64,000 nucleotides of DNA from Paenibacillus sp. JNUCC32 (GTDB lineage Bacteria > Bacillota > Bacilli > Paenibacillales > Paenibacillaceae), in contig NZ_CP062260.1 in the NCBI RefSeq assembly GCF_014863545.1, positions 806,001-870,000 on the forward strand, given 5' to 3'. This document shows positions 50,988 through 60,797 of the stretch, in pieces. The position numbers and the translations under genes are program-made. The notes below the pieces were generated by a model, which was not told where the DNA came from, did no database searches, and saw nothing but the letters and a program-made list of their open reading frames with translations. Every line of letters starts with the position of its first letter. The first letter of the stretch is position 1.

Positions 50988-53900
50988 TGGCTGTCCATCG
51001 TTACCAGCCCAATCGTCTGGGACTCTTTAATTTCTGGTATCACACGGATTCGGTATTTGAGTTTGCTAATGGGAAATTGTTTGTTCGGGGTGCAAATGGT
51101 AGCGGGAAATCAGTAACAACAACGATGGCGGTTCCTATATTGGTCAATCGATTATTGGTATTTTATGATTAATAACGACAGGCGGGTCGGACATGATTTC
51201 TTTTTATATTTTGAAGAAAATGTCCGCGGGGAGATTAAAAAATTTCCACTCACTAAAAAGCAGTTAGAAGAAAAAATTGGACGGGGTGGGGAATTTACAA
51301 CAAGCCAAACACGATATACCGAAATGGTAAATCAATACTTGTTCGGTTTTGATTCTGTTAAAACGTTTAAAGAGTTGATTCATATTTTGATTCAACTACG
51401 GAGTCCGAAACTTTCTCGAGATACCAAGCCAACAGATGTAACTAATCTATTATCGGATTCACTACCTGAACTCACAGATGAGGATTTGTTGCCGATGATC
51501 CAGACGATCGGAACGATTGATGCGCATCAAGAAAAACTCGAAAAACTGGAGCATTCGCTTCGATACCTCCAGGCACTTCAGACGGCTTATCAAACCTATA
51601 ACGAACATCGAGTGTACGAAATAGCAAAAGAAAATATAGAGATTGAAAAACAACTTCATCGCTCGATTCAAATGTCTGATAGGGATCGAAAGCAATTAGA
51701 GAAATACGAAAATGAACATGCTGGATTTCTTGAGCTTCTGGCACGTCTTGATACTGAAAAGCAAGCACTGGATGTTGAAGAGGAACATCTTAGAGGCCAC
51801 AAGGTGTTTGGGCTTCGGAAGCAACAGGCCCAATATGAAGAGGAAATTGAGCAATTTGAAAAAAACATTAAATCGCTGGAGGATCATTACAATACGAAAA
51901 GTAGGAAGCTCAACTCGGAAATTCGTTATCAAAAACAATATGCCTACGAGAAAGAAAAGACAGAGAATAATATTACCGAAATGGCCAATGAGTTAACGCA
52001 ACTTGCCAAGCAAACGTTTTTTTTGGTGCACGACCGGTTCGTATCGCACTTGGAAGAGAACTCTGATGGAGAATTGGCCATTTTTCGAAGAGACTGGGAA
52101 GAAGAGTTGCAGGCTTACCAAAAACAACTTTCTTTAATTCGAAAATTAGCTCAAGATGTTGAGACTTGCAGACTACGTGAAAAAGATGCTGAAGAGGCAG
52201 TAGATCGCTCAGAACAACAGCTTGAAGTCGTCAAACAAAAGAGAATGCAACTGCAAAAAACGGCCGAATACGTTCGTGAGAATTTGGATAGAAATTTGGA
52301 AATATGGCAAACCCAAACACAAGTCTTTGTGCTTGAAGAGAAATCCAAACAACAACTAATTGGTTTTTTTGAAGCGTTTCTTTATGAAGAGATAGAGGAG
52401 GCATCACGTGAAATAGAGTTTTGGTGCAACGATAAGAAGCAATTACAGGAAAAACCCATCATCCAAGAAATTGAAGGGCATCGATTTGCCATAAATCATG
52501 AGAACAGTCAGCAAGCGATTTGGAGAAAGCAAATCGAGGAACTTCAAAACCAACCTGAAATTGAACCTGCTTATTCTAAAGACGAACAAATTCGTCGCAA
52601 CGCCCTTCGTGAACTAGGCATTCTATTTAAAAGCTTTTATGAAGCTGTTGATTTTCGCCCTGAAGTGGACGAACAAACTCGGGCAAACATTGAAGCAGCC
52701 ATTTCAAAGTCAGGTCTCCTAACCGCCCTTTTGGTTAGAGAAGAAGATGAGGGTCGCGTCTTTGCAATGCTCCCCATTGTCCGAAACCAGCAGATCAAGA
52801 CTCTAAATTTAACGGAGTATTTAGTAGCTGTACCGAATGAGGCTTTGTCACAATCCAGAATTGAGAGGTTGCTTCAAGGAATATCCATTTCAAAATCTGA
52901 TGAATCCTTCATCATGCATACTGGGGAGTTCCAAAATGGGTTTATTCATGGAAGTGCTCCTATTCAAGAGGAACGGCTCATCGGTAAAGATGCGAGAGAA
53001 GCTATTCGAGCAAAGCGTATTTTGAGTTTACAAGCGGAGATTCAATCTTCGCAAAATCGTGTTGAAGAGGCAGAAGACCGAGTATCGTTTCTTCAAAATC
53101 AAATACGTCGATTAAAAGCCGATGTATTAAATTTTCCTTCTCTTGAACCCATGAAAAAGGTGGAAAAGCAGCGCAGAGAATTGGACACGGAAGAAAAAGT
53201 AGCCAACGATCAAGTGGAACGACAAGAAGCGAATCTCCAAGCTTTGAAGCAAAGAAACCAGCCGATCATTAATGAATTTCTGTTAAAGTCTGCACCTTAT
53301 CACCGGATTGAACGAACATCGGTTGCTTATCAGAACGTTCTCGACGAGCTCAACGAATACAGTAAACAACTCGGAAGCTTTTTTCACCTCATATCGGACA
53401 GAAAAATACTAACGGAAAAAGTGTATGATACTTCGAATAGGATCGACGATCTAGAGAATGAACTAGATGATCTTCAAGAGCAAAGGGTGGATGTATATAG
53501 GGATCTTAAGACTAAAAAAGCCAAGCTGGACACGATATTGAATCTTATCTTAACTCATGATGATGAGCAGAATATCTTGGTGCGTATTGATGAGGTTGTC
53601 TTGAAAAAAAAAGAAAATGAAGAAGCTAGAGAGAAAGGTATTCAACGTCGAGCTGATTTACGGTCAGCTATTTCAGGACTTAAAAATCATATCGAAACCC
53701 AAGGCCCCACTATTTTAGAACTAGAAGAACTCAAGCAAGAGTGGGAATCGTTATTTCAAGAGGAGAAAAGCTTTGGTTTTACTGATCCCAAATGGACTAC
53801 GCTTGTGGCAGTTCACAATTTAGAATCAACGCATAAGGAGCTAAAGAGGAGTGATGTGCACGGGGCATTGGAGCGAGCGATTTACGATGCCGAACGTGAA

Positions 53901-54905
53901 CTAATGGACCAAGAGATGAAGCAAACCCGACATAAGTTAAAGATTAGAAACATGAGTAAGGGTAGAGACTGGGAACTGCTTCAACAGTGGACCGATCGAC
54001 AGTTCGTCACGTTCGTGCCTAGTTATATTGAATCAAAACCTATTCAATTACTTGAAGAATTGAAAGCGACCCGAGATGAGACGGCGCTCGCTATTCAAGA
54101 AAAGGAACGAGTATTGTATGAGAAAGTGTTAATCGATGACATCGGTTCGACTATCCGTGGGTTGATAGAAAAAGCGAAAGAATGGGAAAATGAGGCTAAT
54201 TATTTTCTCTCAAACATCGATACCACCGTTCGAATGCGGCTAAAGTGGAAACCCCATCCTGCGAAAGAACAGGGAGAGTTGTCGACGGACAAACTAGTCG
54301 AACTTCTCTCGAAGAAAACCCAATGGCTGAATAACCATGATCTTGAGCGAATCGCGGAACATTTCAAAACCAAGGTCGAGCAAGCACGGGCCTTGGCGAA
54401 AGAGGATACGCGCTTTTCGTTAACTGCCAAAATGAAGGAGCTGCTAGATTATCGTAAGTGGTATCGGTTCGTGTTGTACTATCAAAAAGACAGGGAAGCA
54501 GATTTTGAAGAGTTTAATGTCAAAGCATTTGAGACTATGAGTGGAGGAGAAAAAGGCATTTCTATGTATAGTCCATTATTTGCTGCAGCAGCTGCAAAAT
54601 ATGCACACGCGGCACCTGATTCCCCTCGCTTGTTCTCGCTAGATGAAGCATTTGCGGGGATCGATCATGAAAATATTGAGAATATATTTGGGCTGATCTC
54701 ACAGTTTGATTTTGACTATTTAATGAATTCTCAGATCCTTTGGGGGACATATGAAACCGTACAAGAATTATCGATTGTGGAAATTCTGAGAAGAGTGAAC
54801 GAAAAGACATTAGCGCTTGGTCGATATTATTGGGATGGGGAAGACAAATATGATCTTCCAAATGGGAATTTTCTGGAGGAATATTATGTCGAAGAACGAG
54901 CTTGA
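50987..54905 (+). pseudogene. jetC: Wadjet type II JetC-like SMC ATPase (TIGR02680), frameshifted with apparent internal deletion
   Basis: JetC is the SMC-like (MukB-like) motor of the plasmid-clearance complex. The first frame (50987-51172, 61 residues, GGAGGAGGAG upstream) carries Walker A GANGSGKS (35-42) and stops soon after. The rest reads in another frame from about 51141 (ATG at 51165, no binding site): KDYW-like start, NNDRRVGHDFFLYFEE, long coiled coil, then C-terminal SGGEKG (signature) and LFSLDEAFAG (Walker B). Between VPILV and DYWYFM, family members have roughly 80-100 residues (including an LDPF-containing region), so an out-of-frame deletion near 51140-51150 is inferred. No single intact ATPase can be made unless there is recoding or a sequencing error. 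Confidence 0.75.
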
Positions 54906-57018
54906 GAAATTGCTGCAGTTACTACAGAGTCAACCAGAGTTTGATAAACTTCTACGTCTGTTTGAAGAAAAATATCGTAGCTATGGTTCGTTTGGAAAAG
55001 TGGAAATACTTAACCCTTCGAAATCTGAAATAGATGCTTTTGTTGGTTTGATGGGTCGTAAAGTTAGAGTAGAAAATTTCAAGATGACTGTAAAGGCAAC
55101 GTTTTTCGAACAGGCTATTCAGCAAGCGGGTTATTCTTATGACTTGCACTCCCTGCTCGAAGCTTATTTTCAAAAGCAACTTATTACTAAGCGGAAGTTT
55201 AATGAACATCGAGAAGAAAAAAAGAGAGGATTTTTCGAATGTTTTCTGAATCAAGCCAATTCAGGTAGTTCTTTTTACAAATTTATTTCATTTATAAAAC
55301 ATTACAACAATGCACCATTCATTCATATTATGTACAAAAAAAATCCTGAACTTCTTAAGTATTTACTTAAACTGATTAATAAATTGTTTGATTACTTACC
55401 TTTAAAAAAAGGTACTTATTTGCCAATACTGGCTTATGAACTTACCAAAGATTATTATGCCTTGTCCCCTAAATCTGATGGCGGTAGAATGATGTTATTT
55501 GCATTACAGGTATTGAATCATTCAAATTCCAATACTGAACTCATTTCAAAGCCAAATGAAGAACAAATCAAGGCGATTTTGCTAAGATATAATATCTTAT
55601 TTTGCCCAGATGCTCATAGAATAATGCATAGTTTGTGGATTTTAGATGGACAAAATCAAGAGGAAGATAATTATCAGGTAATTCCATTATATAAGATTGG
55701 TGAGGGATCTTTTGCAGAAGTATACAGAGTCTTTGATCCAGTATTAAAAAAAGAGATGGCATGTAAAGTTCTATTTGAAGAGTCACTTTTTTTAAAAAAA
55801 TATGAAAAAGAGGGAGCTGATTATTATCTCAGATTCAAAAGAGAAGTCAAGTTTTTAAAAGAAAAGATATCTCATCAGAACATTATTCAAATTAACAAGA
55901 CTCAACTTGTAAATGAGCCGGCTTTTTTCACTATGCCTTTAGCAGACTATTCTTTAGAAAAGTTCTTGGCATTGTATCCCCAGTTATCTGAAGATATGAG
56001 ATTAAGTATCTTTAAAGATATTTTAAATGGTGTAGCTTATCTTCATGACTGCAAAATTAGTCATCGCGATCTAGCACCTCATAATATCCTTTTGTTCAAA
56101 AACAAAGATGGGGCTTTTTTTGCTAAAGTTGCCGATTTTGGACTAGCTAAGGATTACCGGTCGCTTTCCGCATCAACCGGATTATTTGTTAATGGGTATG
56201 GAAGAGCAGGTTATACTGCTCCAGAACAAATAAGTAGTTTGAAAAATGCTGATCATTTATCAGATATATACTCATTAGGGGCATTGCTATATTTTTTACT
56301 AAATGGAAAATCACCAGAAGAACGATACAGATCCACTGTTAAATATCAACTTATTGTTCTAAAAGCAATGGAGGAAGATCGTTCTAAACGATATCAGACA
56401 GTAAAAGAATTAATGGCTGATATTCTACTGATGAATAGGAGAAGTGTTTCCGATAGAGAGTATTCATTTATGAGTTTAAAAACATATGAGTACAAGGAAT
56501 TTCCCGCAGATGTTAAAAAAGTCTTAAATTGCATCTCATCAGCTGAGATTGAGACACCTAACGAAATTCTTGAAAAATTCATAACACCATTCACATCAAT
56601 TCCAATTGAAATTTTTGTAGAGTGTGTAAAAAATGACACAGTAATGTTTCCTTTTATGTATATTGCTGAAAAAAATATAAACAATGTAATGGATTCAAAG
56701 GAAGTAGATTGGGATCAGATATCAATTCTTATTGATAGTGTCTACAATGGATCACGAAATCAAAATTTACAAATTAACGCCATAAAAATCTTAATGACAA
56801 TCGCATTGAAAATCAACAACCTTATGGCTCAGTCTCTGCTGGTTGGGATTATAGTATCCATGGACAGTTATACAGACATATCTCAACAAGTAGCTTTCTT
56901 AATAGAAAAGAGTTTTTCGTTATATCATGATTTGTTAATTTCTATACTGAGAGGTATTGAATATCCGCTTGATATACGTGATGTATTAAATGACTACGAT
57001 TTCTCACACTCAGTATAG
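54886..57018 (+). CDS. Chimera: JetD N-terminal (DUF3323-like) region fused to a Ser/Thr protein kinase
   Basis: The ATG at 54886 has GGAGGAATATT upstream and overlaps the jetC stop by 20 bases; an in-frame ATG 23 codons earlier lies inside jetC. The protein has 710 residues. Residues about 1-255 match the N-terminal half of JetD type II (DUF3323/TIGR02679): NPSKSEIDAFVGLMGRKV, YLPILAYELTKDYYAL, ILFCPDAHRIMHSLWILD. In place of the TOPRIM nuclease domain (DUF2399) there is a Hanks-type kinase: glycine loop GEGSFAEVY (272-280), Lys294, Glu320, HRDLAPHN (393-400), DFG (417-419), APE (445-447), conserved Asp460. The residues for catalysis are all present. About 170 C-terminal residues are helical. 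The cellular role is unknown; it occupies the jetD slot. Confidence 0.85.
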   Translation: MSKNELEKLLQLLQSQPEFDKLLRLFEEKYRSYGSFGKVEILNPSKSEIDAFVGLMGRKVRVENFKMTVKATFFEQAIQQAGYSYDLHSLLEAYFQKQLITKRKFNEHREEKKRGFFECFLNQANSGSSFYKFISFIKHYNNAPFIHIMYKKNPELLKYLLKLINKLFDYLPLKKGTYLPILAYELTKDYYALSPKSDGGRMMLFALQVLNHSNSNTELISKPNEEQIKAILLRYNILFCPDAHRIMHSLWILDGQNQEEDNYQVIPLYKIGEGSFAEVYRVFDPVLKKEMACKVLFEESLFLKKYEKEGADYYLRFKREVKFLKEKISHQNIIQINKTQLVNEPAFFTMPLADYSLEKFLALYPQLSEDMRLSIFKDILNGVAYLHDCKISHRDLAPHNILLFKNKDGAFFAKVADFGLAKDYRSLSASTGLFVNGYGRAGYTAPEQISSLKNADHLSDIYSLGALLYFLLNGKSPEERYRSTVKYQLIVLKAMEEDRSKRYQTVKELMADILLMNRRSVSDREYSFMSLKTYEYKEFPADVKKVLNCISSAEIETPNEILEKFITPFTSIPIEIFVECVKNDTVMFPFMYIAEKNINNVMDSKEVDWDQISILIDSVYNGSRNQNLQINAIKILMTIALKINNLMAQSLLVGIIVSMDSYTDISQQVAFLIEKSFSLYHDLLISILRGIEYPLDIRDVLNDYDFSHSV

Positions 57019-57062
57019 GAAAAAGCTAGTGAGCATTAAGTGTCGATTAGACTTCAAGCAGG

Positions 57063-57088
57063 GGCACCGGATGGGTACCGGTGCCTTT
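57063..57088 (+). terminator. Terminator at the right end of the island
   Basis: Perfect 8-bp GC-rich stem (57063-57070 with 57078-57085) with TTT and T-rich sequence following, 45 bases after the kinase-fusion gene. Confidence 0.65.
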
Positions 57089-57190
57089 AAGTGTTTAACT
57101 TTTATGAAATCGATAAGAAGTGTTCTAAGAGGTCTCTTTTTCCTCCTTCAATTTTTATCTTAAGTAATAGCTCTTCTTTCCCCCACACCC

Positions 57191-58084
57191 CTAACTCTTT
57201 ATCGCCCCCATCATAATCCCCTTCACAAAATACCGTTGCACAAAAGGATACACCATAATGATCGGCAGCGTAGCGACCATAGTCACCGCCATCCGGATGC
57301 TTTCGCTGGAGACCGGGATTCGCTTGGAGCCCTGCGCCAGCTGCTGGGCGTCGGACATCATGCCGGCGGTCTGGAACTGGTTGAGGATTTTGACCAAGAC
57401 GGCCTGCAGGGTCTTCAGCTCCGGCTTGTAGGTATACACATAGGAGTCATACCAGGAGTTCCAGTGGCCGATGGCCAGGAACAGGCCGATCGTGGCGAGC
57501 ACCGGCACGCACAGCGGCATGATGATGCGGAAGAACGTCTGCAGGTCGTTGGCGCCGTCGATTTTGGAGGATTCCTCGATCTCGCCGGGGATTTGCTCCA
57601 TGAAGGTGCGCACCAGAATCATCAGGAACACGCCGATTAAGCCAGGGAAGATGTAGACCCAGAAGGAGTCGATCAGCCCCAGGGATTTGATGATCATATA
57701 CGTCGGGATCAGCCCGCCGCCGAAATACATCGTGAACACAAAGAAGAAGGAGAAGTATTTCCACCCGAGCAGATTGCGCTTGCTGAGCGGATAAGCGAGC
57801 AGTGTGATGAAGAAGATGGATGCCGCCGTCCCGACGACGGTACGCAGCACGGTGATCTTGATGGCGCTCCAGATCTCCGGATTCCGGAAGATGGTCAGGT
57901 AGCTCTCGATGGTTGGCACGCGCGGCCAGAAGTACAGGTTGCCCCGCATCGTATCGGTCGCATCGTTCAAGGAGATGACCAGGATGTTCCAGAACGGATA
58001 GAAGGTCACGAGAAAGATGCCGGTCAGGAACAGGTATAAAGAGGCATCGAAGATACGCTCGGGCACGGTTTTTTTGCTTAACAT
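57191..58084 (-). CDS. Carbohydrate ABC transporter permease (LplC/UgpE type)
   Basis: The 297-residue membrane protein has six hydrophobic helices and the binding-protein-dependent permease EAA loop EESSKIDGANDLQTFFRIIMPL, here in the LplC/MalG form. It pairs with the other permease 20 bases upstream in the operon. The substrate is likely an oligosaccharide released by the glycan block; the ATPase gene is not in the window and may be shared MsmX-type. Confidence 0.88.
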   Translation of the reverse strand: MLSKKTVPERIFDASLYLFLTGIFLVTFYPFWNILVISLNDATDTMRGNLYFWPRVPTIESYLTIFRNPEIWSAIKITVLRTVVGTAASIFFITLLAYPLSKRNLLGWKYFSFFFVFTMYFGGGLIPTYMIIKSLGLIDSFWVYIFPGLIGVFLMILVRTFMEQIPGEIEESSKIDGANDLQTFFRIIMPLCVPVLATIGLFLAIGHWNSWYDSYVYTYKPELKTLQAVLVKILNQFQTAGMMSDAQQLAQGSKRIPVSSESIRMAVTMVATLPIIMVYPFVQRYFVKGIMMGAIKS

Positions 58085-58103
58085 GGATGTACCTCCTTAT
58101 GGT

Positions 58104-59081
58104 TTAGAATAGGGACTGCCCGTTCAGCTTCTTCGCCGTATAGTTGACGATAACCACGATGATGAATGCCACCACGGAGCTGAACATGCCGACGGCTGCC
58201 GCATAGGAGAACATGCCGTTCTGGATACCGTAGCGGAACGAATAGGTGGACAGGACGTCGGAGTAATCCCGCGTCAGGTCATTGCCGAGCAGGAAGTGCT
58301 GGTCAAAGCCCGCGTTCAGGATGCCGCCAAGCGCCAGGATCAGCAAAATGACAATCGTTGGCTTCAGGTGGGGCAGGGTGATGTACCGGATCTGCTTAAA
58401 ACGGTTGGCGCCGTCGACCTTGGCCGCTTCATAGAGCTCCTGGTTGATGGACGAGATGGCCGCCAAATACATGATCGAGCTGTAGCCCATATCCTTCCAC
58501 GTATTGCCGAGCGCGACGATCCACCAGAAATACTTGCCGTTCTGCAGGAATAAAACGCTTTCATCGGTAATGTGTAGGAATTTCAATATGCCGTTAATCG
58601 CGCCGTCCGAGGAGAGCAGGGTCACGATGATGTTGGCCGCGATCACCCAGGATATGAAATAGGGAAGATAGGAGGCGGTTTGCACCGTCTTTTTGAACTT
58701 CACGTTCTTGATCTCATTAATCGCGATGGCGATCAGGATCGGCATCGGGAAGGAGAAGAGCAGCGTGATCAGCGTGGAAGCCAGCGTATTTCGCATGACG
58801 ATCCAGAAGTCGCCGTTGTTGAAGAAGTAACGGAACCATTCCAGGCCGACGAACTCGCTCGTGAACAGGGTCGACCAGAAGCCGCCGAGCGTCGGCTGGT
58901 AATTGACGAAGGACATGTATAGGCCAACCATGGGCGTATACGCAAACACAATGGCCCAGATCAGTCCGGGCAGCATCATCAGGAATAGATACTTCTGCTG
59001 CTTCAGCATGGCCCAGCGGCTTTTTCGATGAGGACTTAAGTTCAAGTCACTCCGCGTCTGTAAGGTTGTAGCAGGTTTCAT
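58104..59081 (-). CDS. Sugar ABC transporter permease (LplB type)
   Basis: The start at 59081 has GAGGTG seven bases upstream; an ATG seven codons earlier does not. The 325-residue protein has the LplB features: MLPGLIWAIVFAYTPMVGLYMSF near the start, EAA loop LYEAAKVDGANRFKQIRYITLPHLKP, and six helices. It is transcribed with the LplC-type permease from a promoter at 59113-59142, divergent from the response regulator gene. Confidence 0.9.
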   Translation of the reverse strand: MKPATTLQTRSDLNLSPHRKSRWAMLKQQKYLFLMMLPGLIWAIVFAYTPMVGLYMSFVNYQPTLGGFWSTLFTSEFVGLEWFRYFFNNGDFWIVMRNTLASTLITLLFSFPMPILIAIAINEIKNVKFKKTVQTASYLPYFISWVIAANIIVTLLSSDGAINGILKFLHITDESVLFLQNGKYFWWIVALGNTWKDMGYSSIMYLAAISSINQELYEAAKVDGANRFKQIRYITLPHLKPTIVILLILALGGILNAGFDQHFLLGNDLTRDYSDVLSTYSFRYGIQNGMFSYAAAVGMFSSVVAFIIVVIVNYTAKKLNGQSLF

Positions 59082-59112
59082 ATGGGGCACCTCGCATCTC
59101 AAGTTAACTCAA

Positions 59113-59142
59113 ATTATAAGACTCGGAAAAAATGAGTGTCGA
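59113..59142 (-). promoter_or_regulatory. Sigma-A-like promoter of the permease operon
   Basis: On the minus strand, TCGACA (59142-59137) and TATAAT (59118-59113) are 18 bases apart, 32 bases upstream of the start codon at 59081. Confidence 0.6.
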
Positions 59143-59215
59143 TATGACAATGTAACGAAAGATGCTTGAAAATGACTTACATCGCGAATTCCCATAGTTA
59201 AAAAAACGAAATCGC

Positions 59216-59221
59216 TATAAT
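59216..59221 (+). promoter_or_regulatory. -10 box of the YesN-type regulator gene
   Basis: Perfect TATAAT 35 bases before the start codon. The -35 region is weak, as expected if activated. Confidence 0.45.
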
Positions 59222-59255
59222 ATTAAGGGATAAAGCCGACACAGGGGGTATGAGC

Positions 59256-60797
59256 ATGTATAGCATTTTTCTCGTAGATGACGAAGAGCTGGAGCTTGAG
59301 ATGATCCGAGATTATATTCGTTGGGAAGAGATGGGGATATATGTAGCCGGAACAGCCCTGAACGGCAGGGATGCCCTGGAGAAGATCGAGGTGATTCAGC
59401 CCGATATCGTACTGACGGACGTCCAGATGCCCGTCATGAACGGGCTTGATATGGCGAAACGGGTGAGTGAGTTATTCGACTGGATTCAGTTCGTCTTCCT
59501 GACCGGACACGATGAATTCAATTATGTGAAGTCGGCCTTAAATGTGGGAGCCGTCGGCTATTTATTGAAGCCGCTGGATCTGAGCGAAATTGTAAGCGTT
59601 ATCGATAAAGTCAAGCGGCGCTGCGAGGAAGTGCGGATGAAGAACCGCTCCATTCGCGTGACCAAATCCAATATTGTACGAGAGATGATATTCGAGCAGA
59701 ACGAGGAGCGATTCCGAAACCTCGCTGCCAGCTACCATAAGCTGTCCCGCCATACGGAGCCGAGAACGTATACCCTTACGCTGCTCGGCATCGATGCTCC
59801 GCACGCTGCACAGCCGGGACCGTCCCTCGAGGATGGCATGGCGCGCCTCCAGACGTTTATGGAGGAGTGGCTTGCGGACAAGAAACTCGAGGCGGATCTG
59901 GTCGTCTGCCGGGAAGGCGAGCTGGGCATCTTCATGGATGCCGCCAGCCATCTGAGCCGCTTTACGTGGGAGGATCTGCTGAAGCAGATGCAGCATACGC
60001 TGGGCTTTACGATGACTGCGGCCGTGAACGAGGAGCCGGAGGAGCTGTCCCGCATCCAGGATATATACCGGGAGACGCGGCAGATGCTGGAGGAGATGTT
60101 TTACGTCGGCAACGGGAGAGTCATCTATGCCAAGGACGTGCTGCGGCAGCTGGAGAGCCGGCAAATTCCTCCTTTCCAAGAAACGGCCTATTTCGAGGAT
60201 ATTCATCAGTTGGCGTCCGAGCAGGCCGCGCAGAAGCTGCGGGATTACTTCAACCGGCTGGTCATGCTGCGAATCCGAAAAACCGAAGTGTGCGACTTTG
60301 CCATCGGACTGGTGGAGTCTCTGCTGGAGGGGATCCACGAACCGATCACGGAGAGCCACAAGCGGGCGGAGCTTTACCATGCCATCTATCAGTGCCGAAC
60401 CATTATCGAAATCGAAGCAATCATCATGGATTTTGCCGGGCATGCGATTCGGACGCTGGAACACCGGTTCATGGACAAAAATGCAAGGCTGGTGCATCAG
60501 GTGCGCACGACGATCGACCAGACCTATCACCAGGCCATCACGATCAACAGCTTGTCCGATCAGGTGTATCTGTCTCCCAACTACCTGCGTTCCATCTTTA
60601 AGGAGAAAACCGGCATGACGATCCATGATTACCTAACGAGAATCCGGCTGAACAAAGCCAAGGAGCTGCTGGCCGACGATTCGCTCAAAGTGCAGGACAT
60701 CGCCCAAAGGGTCGGTTATGAGAGCACATCCTACTTCATTTCCTTATTCTTAAAAAGCCAAGGAGTTACGCCGAATGAATACCGCAAAAACATCTAG
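59256..60797 (+). CDS. YesN-type response regulator with AraC DNA-binding domain
   Basis: The start at 59256 has AGGGGGT at proper spacing; the ATG six bases earlier is too close. The 513-residue product has a receiver domain with Asp55 in LTDVQMP and DDE at 8-10, a middle linker of about 280 residues, and a C-terminal AraC HTH pair: SLSDQVYLSPNYLRSIFKEKTG and VQDIAQRVGYESTSYFISLFLKSQGV. YesN/YesM pairs sense plant or host polysaccharide breakdown and switch on sugar uptake genes, here probably the neighbouring transporter. It overlaps the kinase gene by 23 bases. Confidence 0.9.
   Translation: MYSIFLVDDEELELEMIRDYIRWEEMGIYVAGTALNGRDALEKIEVIQPDIVLTDVQMPVMNGLDMAKRVSELFDWIQFVFLTGHDEFNYVKSALNVGAVGYLLKPLDLSEIVSVIDKVKRRCEEVRMKNRSIRVTKSNIVREMIFEQNEERFRNLAASYHKLSRHTEPRTYTLTLLGIDAPHAAQPGPSLEDGMARLQTFMEEWLADKKLEADLVVCREGELGIFMDAASHLSRFTWEDLLKQMQHTLGFTMTAAVNEEPEELSRIQDIYRETRQMLEEMFYVGNGRVIYAKDVLRQLESRQIPPFQETAYFEDIHQLASEQAAQKLRDYFNRLVMLRIRKTEVCDFAIGLVESLLEGIHEPITESHKRAELYHAIYQCRTIIEIEAIIMDFAGHAIRTLEHRFMDKNARLVHQVRTTIDQTYHQAITINSLSDQVYLSPNYLRSIFKEKTGMTIHDYLTRIRLNKAKELLADDSLKVQDIAQRVGYESTSYFISLFLKSQGVTPNEYRKNI

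Noticed and set aside
48340..57018. An intact Wadjet defence locus
   Set aside because: jetA has a premature stop, jetC is frameshifted with part missing, and the TOPRIM nuclease of JetD is absent, so normal plasmid clearance is not expected.
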